Source: Haloarcula amylovorans (GTDB lineage: Archaea > Halobacteriota > Halobacteria > Halobacteriales > Haloarculaceae). Taken from it: a stretch of 64,000 nt of DNA. A model generated the notes under the pieces. The model ran no database searches. It had not been told where the DNA came from and saw only the letters and a program-made list of their open reading frames with translations. This document shows, piece by piece, positions 1 to 10,384 of this stretch. Made by a program: the position numbers and the translations under genes. The DNA lies in the NCBI RefSeq assembly GCF_004681185.1, contig NZ_SRIF01000005.1, positions 121,731-185,730 on the forward strand. Direction: 5' to 3'. Position 1 is the stretch's first letter; each line of letters begins with the position of its first letter.

Positions 1-252
1 GTGTGTCACGACGAAGGTGACGCCGCCGAGTTCGACCGTCGCTCGGCTAGGAAGCCCGATACGCGGGTCCATGTTTCCCGAGACGGCGGTCAGCCGTGCC
101 GACATCGCTCTGACGTTCGACAGCGCGCCCTCGCTGTCGAAGTCCCCGGCGTGAATCACGTGGTCGGCCGCTTCGATGCGTTCTCGGAAAGCAGCGGGTA
201 TCTCGGTGGCCCGCGACGGGATGTGCGTGTCGCTGATGAGTGCGACGTCCAT
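1..252 (-). CDS. Metallophosphoesterase, YfcE/MJ0936 type (cut by window edge)
   Basis: Only the first 84 residues are in the window; the gene runs off base 1. The N-terminus MDVALISDTHIPSR has the metal-binding SDTH motif (Asp8, His10), followed by HAGDFDS near residue 35 and GNMD near residue 60, and the fragment ends in VVTH. This is the ligand order of small calcineurin-like phosphodiesterases of the YfcE/MJ0936 group, which hydrolyse phosphodiesters with two metal ions. The physiological substrate cannot be told. It lies just downstream of the HTH gene on the same strand, 40 bases apart, so co-transcription is possible. Confidence 0.85.
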   Translation of the reverse strand, partial: MDVALISDTHIPSRATEIPAAFRERIEAADHVIHAGDFDSEGALSNVRAMSARLTAVSGNMDPRIGLPSRATVELGGVTFVVTH

Positions 253-292
253 GGCCGCTGGTTCGACGGCCGACGACAAAATCGTTGGTCCG

Positions 293-604
293 CTACTCGG
301 CAGTTTCCGTCGTCGTAAACAACCCTTCGAGTTCTTCGAGACGACCGACGAGCGTCTCGATCCCCTCGTTTATCTCCGCGACCCGCTGGTCGATGTCGTC
401 GGCCGGAATCGCCCCCTGCGGCGTCGGGTCGACCAACTCGTCGTCCTCAAGCATCCGGAGCGAGTATCGCACCTTGTGCTCTGGAATCCCTGTCTCCTTT
501 GAGAGCCGAACGATACCGATCGGCCCGTTGTCGATAACCGCTTCGAGAATCGTCAGGTCTCGTCCCTCCTTTTCGACCTGATTGCTCAGTCTTTCCATGC
601 CCAT
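293..604 (-). CDS. Small winged-helix DNA-binding protein
   Basis: A 103-residue protein. Residues 15-60 read as a winged helix-turn-helix: an ILEAVIDNGPIGIVRLSKET segment, then the recognition helix EHKVRYSLRMLEDDELV and a short wing (TPQGAIP). The C-terminal third is an acidic amphipathic helix (VAEINEGIETLVGRLEELE), probably a coiled coil for dimerisation. It resembles small haloarchaeal predicted transcription regulators; its target is unknown. It is followed on the same strand by the phosphoesterase gene. The start at 604 is preceded by an AT-rich stretch, TATCTATC on the plus strand, that may hold the promoter. Confidence 0.75.
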   Translation of the reverse strand: MGMERLSNQVEKEGRDLTILEAVIDNGPIGIVRLSKETGIPEHKVRYSLRMLEDDELVDPTPQGAIPADDIDQRVAEINEGIETLVGRLEELEGLFTTTETAE

Positions 605-668
605 AGAGAATCGTATCTATCCGTACTGTGTGCCGATACATAAACGCCCCAGTTGTGGCCACGCCGAC

Positions 669-877
669 GTTTCACTCGCTTCGAACCACGCTACTGCTCG
701 CGGCTTCGCCGTCGTCGGGCGGCAACGCCGCCCGACTGCCTGCGGGACCGAAGGTCCCTCTCCGCTCGCTTGTCCGGAGACCCCTCGCTTCGCTCGGGGC
801 TGTCCTGCTCGCGTGTCGCTTCGCTCCCGTTCGCGTTTCGTGGTTCTCGCTCGTTTCACTCGCTTCGAACCACGCTA
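669..877. repeat. 25-nt direct repeat flanking a hairpin-rich spacer
   Basis: A 25-base word (positions 669-693) recurs exactly at 853-877. The second copy runs into the stop codon of the next gene. Between the copies are perfect stem-loops at 714-736 (10-bp stem, GTCGGGCGGC with loop AAC) and 744-758 (GGGACC/GGTCCC), plus several CGCTTCGCTCG-type palindromes. The interval has no convincing gene. Such palindrome-rich spacers are common in haloarchaeal genomes; the exact flanking repeat could mark an old insertion or duplication. Confidence 0.7.
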
Positions 878-1525
878 TTCTTCGACGGGCGTCCGTCGCA
901 ACTCGTCTAGCTGGTCGCGCAACTTCGAGAGCTCCGTCTCCAGTTCCTCGCGGCGGTCGATGAGCGTGCTTAGCTCCTCGGTGTTGACCGAGTAGTCGTT
1001 CTCTAGGGCCACGTCGAGGGCGTCGGTGGTCGCCGCCGCGAGGTCCGTCGAGACGCGCAGGACCTCGCTCGGCGTGCCGCGCGACTCGTACAGCTGCTGG
1101 TTGCCCGAGAGCGGGCTGTAGGCTATCATCGGCGATTCGACGCCGTGGTGGTACGTGACCGTGTAACTCGTGTCTGTCACCGGATTGAGGCGGTCCTCGG
1201 CACGCTCGGTTCTGACGATGTTGAACGGCTCGGCGAGCGTCGGATACGTCTCCGCGAGGTCTCGCAGGCGGTCGGCGGCGGTCACGTCGAGTTGGGCTTC
1301 CACGTCGCCGAAGAACTGTCGGGAGTTCGTCAGACTGAACGCGACGGTGTAGAACACGGACTCGTCGCTGTCCGCGAGATTTCGAACCCGCTCGCGCACC
1401 TCGCCGTGACGCCCCTCGATGGTCAACTTCTCCAGTTCTTCGAGCAGCGCCCGGACACCCTCCTCGCGTTCGAGGAACGCCTCGACAATCGCGCCGGGCA
1501 TCGCCTCGCCCTCTCCGTCGTCCAT
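875..1525 (-). CDS. Conserved-looking hypothetical protein with C-terminal coiled coil
   Basis: Not recognised. With the start chosen here (MDDGEGEAM) the protein has 216 residues. That ATG follows a GGAGG Shine-Dalgarno two bases upstream, and a TATA-like GTTTAGT lies about 35 bases upstream, so the longer in-frame extension towards 1690 is probably not translated. The protein is acidic, without signal peptide or membrane segments. The middle is mixed alpha/beta with a Tyr/His-rich patch (YTVTYHHGVE). The last 40 residues (LIDRREELETELSKLRDQLDEL) form a clear heptad coiled coil, suggesting oligomerisation. Confidence 0.65.
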   Translation of the reverse strand: MDDGEGEAMPGAIVEAFLEREEGVRALLEELEKLTIEGRHGEVRERVRNLADSDESVFYTVAFSLTNSRQFFGDVEAQLDVTAADRLRDLAETYPTLAEPFNIVRTERAEDRLNPVTDTSYTVTYHHGVESPMIAYSPLSGNQQLYESRGTPSEVLRVSTDLAAATTDALDVALENDYSVNTEELSTLIDRREELETELSKLRDQLDELRRTPVEE

Positions 1526-1862
1526 GCCCTCCGTTGGAACGTGCCCACTAAACAGTCTATCGGCGACTGAGCATCGAACCGACCGGCAACGGGGACAAAA
1601 CATATGCCGGATTGGTGTCTTGCTTCCTACGTCCGCCTCCCGGGGCGGGCCTATGACAGGGCGAGGGGCGCACACCCCCTCATACGCCACACTTCCTCCC
1701 GGTAGGCCATTGTTATAGCCGTACTAACCCGCTATCAGTTGCGAGAGCGGTCACTATCGACGTGCTAACCGAGAGGATTCTAATCCCTTTGTCTACGTTT
1801 CCTCAAACTCGCCGCCGCTCGGTGACGAGACACCTCTCTGGGGAGTTGAGTTAGAGAGAAAG
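1526..1862. other. Intergenic region without a convincing gene
   Basis: It holds the probable promoter of the 875-1525 gene near its left end. The in-frame upstream extension of that gene contains Cys pairs (FCPRC), but it lies upstream of the TATA-like element and SD, so I do not call it coding. The remainder is a plain spacer up to tRNA-Asp. Confidence 0.5.
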
Positions 1863-1935
1863 CGCCCGGAGCGGGATTTGAACCCGCGTCACGACCGTGA
1901 CAGGGTCGTATGATGGGCCACTACACCATCCGGGC
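1863..1935 (-). tRNA. tRNA-Asp (GTC)
   Basis: The minus strand folds as a 73-nt cloverleaf. The acceptor is GCCCGGA/TCCGGGC with discriminator G. The anticodon arm is CGACC-CTGTCAC-GGTCG, which puts GTC at the anticodon, and the T arm contains GGTTCAAATCC. No intron is seen and CCA is not encoded. An AT-rich element (TTAATACT on the minus strand, about 1970-1980) sits at a distance suitable for a TATA box. Confidence 0.96.
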
Positions 1936-2130
1936 ACGCTGCCTTGCTGCACTTCTTCGTATCCCGGTGGTAGTATTAAGGCTTTCCAAAGGAAGGCGCT
2001 CTGTGATGGGTACCCGTGACGGGACCCAAACTTCTATATCTGGCCTGACCGAACTGGTTGGTACGCGAGTTCACCCCAACGTTCCCGGCGGGGGTCGGGG
2101 TCGAGTAGCTACTGCCGGCCGAGTTAGTAA

Positions 2131-2140
2131 GCGTTATACC
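2131..2140 (+). promoter_or_regulatory. Probable TATA box of the RNA polymerase operon
   Basis: GCGTTATACC lies about 80 bases before rpoH, which would give a 5' leader of roughly 50-60 nt. A second AT-rich candidate (TTCTATATC) lies near 2031-2040. No Shine-Dalgarno precedes the rpoH start. Confidence 0.4.
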
Positions 2141-2217
2141 CGTGCCGACAATAACGACCTGTAGTATCTCGTGACAGCAACCTTCTCCAGTAGCAGGCCC
2201 CACGCACACGCACACAT

Positions 2218-2445
2218 ATGGTAGATGTAAGTCAACACGACCTCGTCCCCGACCACAGCGTCGTCGACGAGGACGACCTCGAGGTAGTGCTCGAGGAGTA
2301 CGACATCAAACGAACCGACCTTCCGAAAATCAAGCGTGCCGACCCGGCGCTCCCGGAGGACGCCGAGATCGGTGACGTCATCCGAATCGAACGCGACTCT
2401 CGAACGACCGATGTCGCGGTCGTCTATCGGCTGGTGGTGGAATAA
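2218..2445 (+). CDS. rpoH: DNA-directed RNA polymerase subunit H
   Basis: A 75-residue protein equivalent to eukaryotic RPB5 C-terminal domain. It contains the family segment [12 protein letters not shown] near the N-terminus and the core [14 protein letters not shown]...[10 protein letters not shown]. It is part of the RNA polymerase jaw. It is first in the polymerase operon; its TAA overlaps the ATG of rpoB'' by one base (TAATG), which suggests coupled translation. Confidence 0.97.
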   Translation: MVDVSQHDLVPDHSVVDEDDLEVVLEEYDIKRTDLPKIKRADPALPEDAEIGDVIRIERDSRTTDVAVVYRLVVE

Positions 2446-4010
2446 TGGATACACAGGACCGACGCGCAATCTCGCGTGAGTACTTCGCTAAGGAACGGCT
2501 CGCAGAACATCACTTCCGCTCGTTCAACTCCTTCCTCGACCGCGGAATGCAACAGGTCGTCGACGAGAAGGAGACCATCGACACCGACATCGGCGACAAA
2601 GAGGGCCAGGAGCCGGTGTGGGTCGAACTCGGCGACGTCCGCGTCGTCACCCCCCGAGTCCGAGAGGCCGACGGGAGCGAGGAACTCCTCTATCCGCAGG
2701 AGGCCCGTCTCCGCAACATCACTTACTCCGCACCGGTGTTCATGGAGATGGCCATCGTCCGCGGCGGCGAGGAGGAACCCGAGGAAGTCGTCGACCGGAC
2801 CGAGACCAAGATCGGGCGGATGCCCGTCATGGTCGGTTCGAATAAGTGTAACATCGCCGGCTTCTCCGACGAGGAACTCATCGACATCGGTGAGGACCCG
2901 GCTGACCCCGGCGGCTACTTCGTCGTCAACGGCTCCGAGCGGGTGCTGATGACCAGCGAGGACCTCGCCCCGAACAAGATTCTCGCCGAGTACGACACGA
3001 AGTACGGCGACGAGGTGCAGGTCGCAAAGACCTTCTCCCAGCGCCGTGGCTACCGCGCGCTCGTCCTCTGTGAGCGCACCCGCGACGGCTTGCTGGAAGT
3101 TTCCTTCCCGTCTGTCTCCGGAAGCATCGACTTCGTGACGCTGGTTCGGGCGCTCGGCCTGGAATCCGACGAGGAAATCGTCCACCGCGTCAGCGAGGAC
3201 CCGGAAATCGTGAAGTTCATGCTCGAAAACCTGGAGGAGGCCGAAGTCCAGACCACCGAGGGTGCAATCGAGACTCTCGGCCAGCGCGTCGCCTCCGGAC
3301 AGGGCAAGAACTACCAACTGAAGCGGGCCAACTACGTTATCGATCGGTATCTCCTGCCGCACCTCCACGAGGAGGGCGTCGACGAGGAAGAAGTCCGCAT
3401 CAACAAGGCGTACTACCTCTGCCGGATGGCCGAGGCCTGCTTCGAACTCGCACTGAATCGCCGAGAGTCCGACGACAAGGACCACTACGCCAACAAGCGG
3501 CTGAAGGTCAGCGGCGACCTGATGACCGACCTGTTCCGGACGGCGCTGAACAAGCTCGCCCGGGACGTGAAGTACCAGCTCGAACGCGCGAACATGCGGA
3601 ACCGCCAACTGTCTGTCTCTACGGTGGTCCGCTCGGACGTGCTGACCGAGCGGCTCGAACACCCCATCGCGACGGGGAACTGGGTCGGCGGCCGTTCCGG
3701 TGTCTCGCAACTGGTCGACCGGACGGACTTCATGGGCGTTCTCTCTCACCTCCGTCGCCTGCGCTCGCCGCTCTCGCGTTCACAGCCCCACTTCGAAGCG
3801 CGTGACCTGCACGCGACCCAGTGGGGTCGCATCTGCCCCTCCGAGACGCCGGAGGGCCCGAACTGTGGGCTGGTGAAGAACTTCGCGCAGGCTATGGAGC
3901 TGTCACAGGACGTCGAGGACAATCAGGAACTGAAGCAGGAACTGGCGGATATGGGGGTCCAGGGCATCCCCGGAATCGAATCCATCCAACAGCAGCCCGC
4001 GGACGATTAA
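2445..4010 (+). CDS. rpoB2: DNA-directed RNA polymerase subunit B'' (N-terminal part of B)
   Basis: A 521-residue protein corresponding to the N-terminal half of the beta-like subunit. It covers the lobe and protrusion and ends after the fork motif [20 protein letters not shown] (about residues 462-481). Haloarchaea and many methanogens encode B as two polypeptides, B'' and B', split at this place. The last 40 residues form the junction before B'. Spacing to rpoB' is one base, so the two halves are almost certainly made together. Confidence 0.97.
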   Translation: MDTQDRRAISREYFAKERLAEHHFRSFNSFLDRGMQQVVDEKETIDTDIGDKEGQEPVWVELGDVRVVTPRVREADGSEELLYPQEARLRNITYSAPVFMEMAIVRGGEEEPEEVVDRTETKIGRMPVMVGSNKCNIAGFSDEELIDIGEDPADPGGYFVVNGSERVLMTSEDLAPNKILAEYDTKYGDEVQVAKTFSQRRGYRALVLCERTRDGLLEVSFPSVSGSIDFVTLVRALGLESDEEIVHRVSEDPEIVKFMLENLEEAEVQTTEGAIETLGQRVASGQGKNYQLKRANYVIDRYLLPHLHEEGVDEEEVRINKAYYLCRMAEACFELALNRRESDDKDHYANKRLKVSGDLMTDLFRTALNKLARDVKYQLERANMRNRQLSVSTVVRSDVLTERLEHPIATGNWVGGRSGVSQLVDRTDFMGVLSHLRRLRSPLSRSQPHFEARDLHATQWGRICPSETPEGPNCGLVKNFAQAMELSQDVEDNQELKQELADMGVQGIPGIESIQQQPADD

Positions 4011-4011
4011 T

Positions 4012-5838
4012 ATGAGTCAGGGACGCGAAGCCAAAGTATACGTAAACGGTAGCTTGGTCGGGACACACCCCGACCCCGAACAGCTCGCAGAACAGGTTCG
4101 ACAGGCCCGACGGCGGGGAGACGTCTCCCAGATGGTCAACGTCTCGGTCAAGGACCGCACCGAGGAAGTTATCATCAACGCTGACGCCGGCCGCGCCCGA
4201 CGCCCACTGTTGGTCGTCGAGAACGGCGAGCCGCTCATCTCCGAGGAGGAGGTCGAGCAGGTCAAAGACGGCGAACTGGAGTTCGAGGAACTCGTCGAAC
4301 GCGGCGTGGTCGAGTTCATCGACGCCGAGGAAGAGGAGGACATCCTCGTCGGCGTCGACGAGACGGAACTCACCGAGAACCACACGCACCTCGAAGTCGA
4401 CCCGCAGCTGATGTTCGGTATCGGCGCGGGGATGATTCCGTACCCCGAACACAACGCCAGCCCCCGGATTACGATGGGGTCGGGGATGATCAAACAGTCG
4501 CTCGGACTACCGAGCGCGAACTACCGCATCCGCCCGGACACGCGTCAGCACCTGCTGCACTACCCGCAGCTCTCGATGGTCAAGACCCAGACCACCGAAC
4601 AGATTGGCTACGACGATCGGCCGGCCGCACAGAACTTCGTCGTCGCCGTCATGAGCTACGAGGGGTTCAACATCGAGGACGCCCTCGTCATGAACCAGGG
4701 CTCGGTCGACCGCGCGCTCGCTCGCTCGCACTTCTTCCGGACCTACGAGGGCGAGGAGCGACGCTACCCCGGCGGACAGGAAGACCGCTTCGAGATGCCC
4801 GACGACGAGGTTCGGGGCGCTCGCGGCGAAGAAGCGTACACGCATCTGGACGACGACGGGCTGGTCAATCCCGAGACGGACGTCGGCGAGAACGCCGTCC
4901 TCCTCGGGAAGACGAGCCCGCCCCGGTTCCTCGAAGAGCCCGATGACATGGGCGGCCTCTCCCCGCAGAAGCGCCGAGAGACGAGCGTGACGATGCGCTC
5001 GGGCGAATCCGGCGTCGTCGACACGGTGACGCTGATGGAAGGCGAGGACGGCTCGAAGCTCTCGAAGGTCTCCGTGCGTGACGAACGCATCCCCGAACTC
5101 GGGGACAAGTTCGCCAGCCGACACGGGCAGAAGGGCGTCGTCGGTCACATCGCGCCCCAGGAAGACATGCCCTTCACAGAGGAGGGCGTCGTGCCGGACC
5201 TCATCATCAACCCGCACGCGCTGCCGTCGCGGATGACGGTGGGACACATCTTAGAGATGATCGGTGGCAAAGTCGGCGCGCTGGAAGGCCGCCGCGTCGA
5301 CGGCACCGCCTTCACCGGCGAGGACGAGGAACGACTCCGCGGCTCGCTCGAAGAGCACGGCTTCGATTCCTCGGGCAAGGAGACGATGTACTCCGGCGTC
5401 ACCGGCGAGAAGATTGAAGCGGACATCTTCGTCGGCGACATCTTCTATCAGAAGCTCTACCACATGGTCTCGAACAAACTGCACGCCCGCTCGCGCGGGC
5501 CGGTGCAGGTGCTTACCCGCCAGCCCACTGAGGGTCGCGCCCGCGAGGGCGGGCTCCGTGTGGGCGAGATGGAACGGGACGTGCTCATCGGGCACGGCGC
5601 GGCGATGGCGCTCAAAGAGCGTCTGCTCGACGAGTCCGACCGCGAGTTCATCAACGTCTGTGGTCGCTGTGGAATGACCGCCGTCGAGAACGTCGAACAG
5701 CGCCGGGTCTACTGTCCGAACTGCGAGGAGGAGACGGACATCCACGAGGTGGAGATGTCCTACGCGTTCAAGCTCCTCTTAGACGAGATGAAGGCGCTCG
5801 GCATCGCTCCGCGAATCGAACTGGAGGACGCAGTCTAG
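4012..5838 (+). CDS. rpoB1: DNA-directed RNA polymerase subunit B' (C-terminal part of B)
   Basis: A 608-residue C-terminal half of the beta-like subunit. It includes the hybrid-binding and wall regions, the catalytic-core motif [15 protein letters not shown] at about residues 363-377, and near the C-terminus a zinc ribbon CGRC...CPNC (about residues 549-570). The gene lies between rpoB'' (1-nt gap) and rpoA' (1-nt gap), in the canonical euryarchaeal order. Confidence 0.97.
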   Translation: MSQGREAKVYVNGSLVGTHPDPEQLAEQVRQARRRGDVSQMVNVSVKDRTEEVIINADAGRARRPLLVVENGEPLISEEEVEQVKDGELEFEELVERGVVEFIDAEEEEDILVGVDETELTENHTHLEVDPQLMFGIGAGMIPYPEHNASPRITMGSGMIKQSLGLPSANYRIRPDTRQHLLHYPQLSMVKTQTTEQIGYDDRPAAQNFVVAVMSYEGFNIEDALVMNQGSVDRALARSHFFRTYEGEERRYPGGQEDRFEMPDDEVRGARGEEAYTHLDDDGLVNPETDVGENAVLLGKTSPPRFLEEPDDMGGLSPQKRRETSVTMRSGESGVVDTVTLMEGEDGSKLSKVSVRDERIPELGDKFASRHGQKGVVGHIAPQEDMPFTEEGVVPDLIINPHALPSRMTVGHILEMIGGKVGALEGRRVDGTAFTGEDEERLRGSLEEHGFDSSGKETMYSGVTGEKIEADIFVGDIFYQKLYHMVSNKLHARSRGPVQVLTRQPTEGRAREGGLRVGEMERDVLIGHGAAMALKERLLDESDREFINVCGRCGMTAVENVEQRRVYCPNCEEETDIHEVEMSYAFKLLLDEMKALGIAPRIELEDAV

Positions 5839-5839
5839 C

Positions 5840-8746
5840 ATGAGTTCCCAACAGACACCACAGGAAATCGGTCAGCTCAGTTTCGGGCTGATGGACCCCG
5901 AGGAGTACCGCGAGATGTCGGCGACGAAGGTCATCACAGCCGACACCTACGACGACGACGGCTTCCCCATCGACATGGGCCTGATGGACCCGCGACTGGG
6001 CGTCATCGACCCCGGTCTCGAATGTAAGACCTGCGGGAAACACAGCGGGTCGTGTAACGGCCACTTCGGCCACATCGAACTGGCCGCGCCCGTCATCCAC
6101 GTCGGGTTCGCGAAACTCATCCGACGGCTCCTTCGGGGGACCTGCCGCGAGTGCTCGCGGCTCTGTCTCGACGAACACGAACGCGACGAGTTCACTGACC
6201 GTCTCCAGCGGACCCGCGACCTCGGCCGGGACTTAAACGACGTGACGAAGGCTGCCATCCGGCAGGCTCGAAAGAAGGACCGCTGTCCGTTCTGCGGCGA
6301 GAAACAGTACGACATCAAACACGAGAAGCCGACCACCTACTACGAAGTCCAGCAGGTGCTCGCTTCGGACTACCCCGACCGCCTCGCCGCCGCGATGGAG
6401 GAAGCCGAAGACCGTATCTCGCCGCCAGAACTCGCAGAGGAGACGGGTATCGATTCGGGCCGTGTCCAGCAGATTCTCAGCGGCGAGTTCCGCCCGCGAC
6501 AGGAGGACCGCCGCGCACTGGAGAAGGCGCTGTCGGTGGACCTGACCGAAGAGGACATGAACAAGCTCATGCCCTCGGACATCCGGGACTGGTTCGAGGA
6601 CATCCCGGACGGCGACATCGAAGTGCTCGGGATGAACCCCGAGCGGTCCCGGCCCGAGTGGATGATTCTCACTGTTCTTCCGGTGCCGCCGGTCACCGCT
6701 CGACCCTCGATTACGCTGGACAACGGCCAGCGTTCCGAGGACGACCTGACGCACAAACTGGTCGACATCATCCGCATCAACCAGCGGTTCATGGAGAACC
6801 GCGAGGCGGGCGCGCCCCAACTCATCATCGAGGACCTCTGGGAACTGCTGCAGTACCACGTCACCACGTTCATGGACAACGAGATATCGGGGACGCCACC
6901 GGCGCGACACCGCTCCGGCCGTCCGCTGAAGACGCTCTCGCAGCGCCTCAAAGGCAAGGAAGGGCGCTTCCGTGGCTCGCTCTCGGGGAAGCGTGTCAAC
7001 TTCTCGGCTCGTACCGTCATCTCTCCGGACCCAACGCTGTCGATGAACGAGGTCGGCGTCCCGACGCGGGTCGCGCGGGAGATGACCCAGACGATGAACG
7101 TCAACGAGCGCAACTTAGAGAACGCGCGGCGCTACGTCGCCAACGGGCCGGAGGGTCACCCCGGTGCGAACTACGTCCGGCGACCGGACGGCCGCCGACT
7201 GAAGGTCACCGAGAAGAACTGCGAGGAACTCGCAGAGAAGGTCGAACCCGGCTGGGAGGTCTCCCGGCACCTCGTGGACGGCGACATCATCATCTTCAAC
7301 CGGCAGCCATCGCTGCACCGGATGTCCATCATGGCTCACGAAGTGGTCGTGATGCCGTACAAGACGTTCCGGCTCAACACCGTCGTCTGCCCGCCGTACA
7401 ACGCCGACTTCGACGGCGACGAGATGAACATGCACGCCCTGCAGAACGAGGAGGCCCGCGCGGAGGCTCGCGTCCTCATGCGCGTGCAAGAACAGATGCT
7501 CTCGCCGCGCTTCGGCGAGAACATCATCGGCGCGATTCAGGACCACATCAGCGGGACGTACCTGCTGACTCACACCAACCCACACTTCAACGAGACGCAG
7601 GCGCTGGACCTGCTCCGGGCGACGCGTATCGACGAGTTGCCCGAACCGGACGGCACGGAGGACGGCGAGGCGTATTGGACGGGACGGTCCCTGTTCTCTG
7701 AACTCCTGCCGGACGACCTCAACCTGGAGTTCACCGCCTCCGCTGGCGATACGGTGCGTATCGAGAACGGCGAGATGACCTCCGGGACCATCGACGAGGA
7801 CGCCGTCGGCGCGTTCGGCGGCGAAGTCGTCGACACCATCGCCAAGGACTACTCGAAGACGCGCGCCCGCATCCTCGTCAACGAGGTTTCCGCGCTGGCG
7901 ATGCGTGCCATCATGCACTTCGGGTTCTCCATCGGAATCGACGACGAGTCGATTCCCCGCGAGGCCGAAGAGCAGATCAACGACGCCATCGACTCCGCCT
8001 ACGACCGCGTCGAGGAACTCATCGACACCTACGACCGGGGCGAACTCGAATCGCTGCCCGGCCGAACTGTCGACGAGACCCTGGAGATGAAGATCATGCA
8101 GACGCTCGGCAAGGCGCGTGACTCCGCCGGCGACATCGCCGAGGATCACTTCAGCGACGACAACCCGGCGGTCGTCATGGCCGAGTCCGGCGCCCGTGGG
8201 TCGATGTTGAACCTGACCCAGATGGCCGGCTGTGTCGGCCAGCAGGCAGTCCGGGGCGAACGAATCAACCGCGGCTACGAGGGCCGTACCCTCTCACACT
8301 TCGAGGAGGGCGACCTCTCCGCGGACGCACACGGCTTCGTGGAAGCCTCCTATCGCTCGGGGCTCGGGCCGAAGGAATTCTTCTTCCACGCGATGGGTGG
8401 CCGCGAGGGACTCGTGGACACGGCAGTCCGTACCTCCAAATCCGGCTACCTCCAGCGGCGGCTCATCAACGCGCTCTCCGAACTCGAAACGCAGTACGAC
8501 GGGACGGTCCGAGACACCTCGGACACTATCGTCCAGTTCGAGTTCGGTGAGGACGGCACGTCGCCGGTCAACGTCTCCTCCAATCAGGACGAGGCGGCCG
8601 TCGATGTCGAACAGATCGCCGACAGCGTCCTGAACGAGGAGTTCCAAGACGACAAGCAGAAAGAGAGCTTCCTCGGGCAGCGCACCGAGCGGACCAACCT
8701 CTCGGAACACGCCGACGACTGGTGGATGGCCGAGGGAGACGACTGA
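5840..8746 (+). CDS. rpoA1: DNA-directed RNA polymerase subunit A'
   Basis: A 968-residue N-terminal part of the beta'-like subunit. It has the clamp zinc site CKTCGKHSGSCNGHFGH (residues 61-77), a second Cys pair CPFC near residue 150, and the active-site Mg loop NADFDGDEMNMH at about 520. Between the second zinc site and the conserved LMPSDIRDWFEDIPDGD segment there is a stretch of about 60 residues (around 175-235). It reads like a Cro/C1-type helix-turn-helix (ISPPELAEETGIDSGRVQQI), which helps explain the length. I believe this insert is typical of haloarchaea. Confidence 0.97.
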   Translation: MSSQQTPQEIGQLSFGLMDPEEYREMSATKVITADTYDDDGFPIDMGLMDPRLGVIDPGLECKTCGKHSGSCNGHFGHIELAAPVIHVGFAKLIRRLLRGTCRECSRLCLDEHERDEFTDRLQRTRDLGRDLNDVTKAAIRQARKKDRCPFCGEKQYDIKHEKPTTYYEVQQVLASDYPDRLAAAMEEAEDRISPPELAEETGIDSGRVQQILSGEFRPRQEDRRALEKALSVDLTEEDMNKLMPSDIRDWFEDIPDGDIEVLGMNPERSRPEWMILTVLPVPPVTARPSITLDNGQRSEDDLTHKLVDIIRINQRFMENREAGAPQLIIEDLWELLQYHVTTFMDNEISGTPPARHRSGRPLKTLSQRLKGKEGRFRGSLSGKRVNFSARTVISPDPTLSMNEVGVPTRVAREMTQTMNVNERNLENARRYVANGPEGHPGANYVRRPDGRRLKVTEKNCEELAEKVEPGWEVSRHLVDGDIIIFNRQPSLHRMSIMAHEVVVMPYKTFRLNTVVCPPYNADFDGDEMNMHALQNEEARAEARVLMRVQEQMLSPRFGENIIGAIQDHISGTYLLTHTNPHFNETQALDLLRATRIDELPEPDGTEDGEAYWTGRSLFSELLPDDLNLEFTASAGDTVRIENGEMTSGTIDEDAVGAFGGEVVDTIAKDYSKTRARILVNEVSALAMRAIMHFGFSIGIDDESIPREAEEQINDAIDSAYDRVEELIDTYDRGELESLPGRTVDETLEMKIMQTLGKARDSAGDIAEDHFSDDNPAVVMAESGARGSMLNLTQMAGCVGQQAVRGERINRGYEGRTLSHFEEGDLSADAHGFVEASYRSGLGPKEFFFHAMGGREGLVDTAVRTSKSGYLQRRLINALSELETQYDGTVRDTSDTIVQFEFGEDGTSPVNVSSNQDEAAVDVEQIADSVLNEEFQDDKQKESFLGQRTERTNLSEHADDWWMAEGDD

Positions 8747-8749
8747 ACC

Positions 8750-9931
8750 ATGACGAACGTCACCGAAGACATCGAAGCCGTCGTCGAGGACACGGAGCTC
8801 CCGCGCCGGCTGAAAGACGACGTGTACAGTTCCATCGAAGCCCGTGACGTCTCCGTCGCGGAGGCCGACGAAATTGCGCAGGCCGTCGAGACGCGCTACA
8901 TGAACACGCGCGTCGACCCGCTGGACCCGGTGGGGACCGTCTCCGCACAGTCCATCGGGGAGCCAGGAACGCAAATGACGATGAACACGTTCCACTACGC
9001 GGGCGTCGCCGAAATCGACGTGACACAAGGGCTTCCGCGCCTCATCGAACTGGTCGACGCGCGGAAGACACCCGACACGCCGATGATGACCGTCCATTTG
9101 GACGAAGACCACGCCGACGACCGCGAGCGCGCACACGAGGTCGTCTGGAAGATCGAAGCCACGCGCATCCTCGCGCTTGGTGACATCTCGACGAACGTCG
9201 CGGACATGCTCGTCCAGATCGACCTGAACGAAGACACGCTGCTGGAACGATGGCCGACGATGAACGACACGAACGCCATCGCCGAGGAGATCGCCGACAT
9301 CATCGAGTCGAACCTCGGCGTCACGGCTCGCCAGTCCGACACAGTCATCGAGTTCGGCCCTGAGGAGCCGAGCTACCGGGACCTCCTCCAGCTTGTCGAA
9401 GAACTGCGCGACATCGTCTTCAAGGGCATCGAAGAGATATCCCGCGTCGTCATCCGCAAAGAAGACCTCGAAGACGGCGAGGAGTTCGTCCTCTACACTG
9501 AGGGGTCTGACTTCGGCGAGGTACTGGGTATCGAGGGCGTCGACGCCTCCCGGACGACGTGTAACAATATCCACGAGATCTACCGGAGCCTCGGCGTCGA
9601 GGCGGCCCGCGAGACACTCATCAACGAGACGATGAACACGCTCGAAGAACAGGGGCTGGACGACGTGAACGTCCGCCACCTGATGCTGGTCGCGGACATC
9701 ATGACCAACGAGGGGACCATCGAGTCCATCGGCCGCCACGGCATTAGCGGGTCGAAAGACTCCGTGCTCGCACGTGCGGCCTTCGAGGTGACGGTCAACC
9801 ACCTGCTCGACGCCGCCATCCACGGCGAGGTCGACGAACTCGACGGCGTCACGGAGAACGTCATCGTCGGTAAGCCGATCAAACTCGGCACCGGCGACGT
9901 GGACCTCCGCATGGGCGCGAGTCAGGACTGA
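8750..9931 (+). CDS. rpoA2: DNA-directed RNA polymerase subunit A''
   Basis: A 393-residue C-terminal part of the beta'-like subunit. The segment [20 protein letters not shown] (about residues 62-81), followed by FHYAGV, is the conserved trigger-loop region. The C-terminus carries the cleft and foot elements and ends shortly after [17 protein letters not shown]. It follows rpoA' after three bases, and its TGA overlaps the ATG of the NusA-like gene (TGATG). Confidence 0.97.
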   Translation: MTNVTEDIEAVVEDTELPRRLKDDVYSSIEARDVSVAEADEIAQAVETRYMNTRVDPLDPVGTVSAQSIGEPGTQMTMNTFHYAGVAEIDVTQGLPRLIELVDARKTPDTPMMTVHLDEDHADDRERAHEVVWKIEATRILALGDISTNVADMLVQIDLNEDTLLERWPTMNDTNAIAEEIADIIESNLGVTARQSDTVIEFGPEEPSYRDLLQLVEELRDIVFKGIEEISRVVIRKEDLEDGEEFVLYTEGSDFGEVLGIEGVDASRTTCNNIHEIYRSLGVEAARETLINETMNTLEEQGLDDVNVRHLMLVADIMTNEGTIESIGRHGISGSKDSVLARAAFEVTVNHLLDAAIHGEVDELDGVTENVIVGKPIKLGTGDVDLRMGASQD

Positions 9932-10356
9932 TGCGAATCGAAATCTCGGACGAAGCGCGCCGACTGGTCGCCCTCTTCGAGGACGAGGCCGACGTTACCG
10001 TCCGGGATTGTATCGTCGACGAGGCACACGACCAGATCGTCTATCTGGTCAAGCGCGGCGAGATGGCCGACGCCATCGGGCCGGGCGGCCAGACGGTCGG
10101 TACCGTCGAGGAGCAGCTCGGCCGCGACGTAAAACTCGTCGAAGATGCGGAGACGGCCGAGAACTTCGTCGCCAACGCGCTCGCGCCGGCGGCGGTGTAC
10201 AACGTCACCATCTCCGAGAACGACGACACCGTCGCCTACGTCGAAGTGGCACAGGAAGACCGCGGGGCTGCCATCGGTCGCGAGGGGAGAAATATCGACG
10301 CTGCACGCCAACTGGCGAAGCGGCACTTCGGGATCGACGGCATCGAACTCACCTGA
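9931..10356 (+). CDS. nusA: NusA-like transcription factor with two KH domains
   Basis: A 141-residue archaeal NusA-like protein. It lacks the N-terminal polymerase-binding domain and S1 domain of bacterial NusA and consists of two KH RNA-binding modules, with signature loops IGPGGQTVGTVEE (about residues 50-62) and IGREGRNIDAARQLAK (about 112-127). It is translationally coupled to rpoA'' through a TGATG overlap. A role in transcription elongation/termination or rRNA handling is inferred from the family. Confidence 0.95.
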   Translation: MRIEISDEARRLVALFEDEADVTVRDCIVDEAHDQIVYLVKRGEMADAIGPGGQTVGTVEEQLGRDVKLVEDAETAENFVANALAPAAVYNVTISENDDTVAYVEVAQEDRGAAIGREGRNIDAARQLAKRHFGIDGIELT

Positions 10357-10374
10357 AAACGACTCGATCGAACG

Positions 10375-10379
10375 TTTTT
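10375..10379 (+). terminator. T-run terminator after the rpo-nusA operon
   Basis: Five T residues lie 18 bases after the nusA stop, between two convergent genes. Archaeal terminators are often simple T-runs. Confidence 0.45.
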
Positions 10380-10384
10380 GTCGC

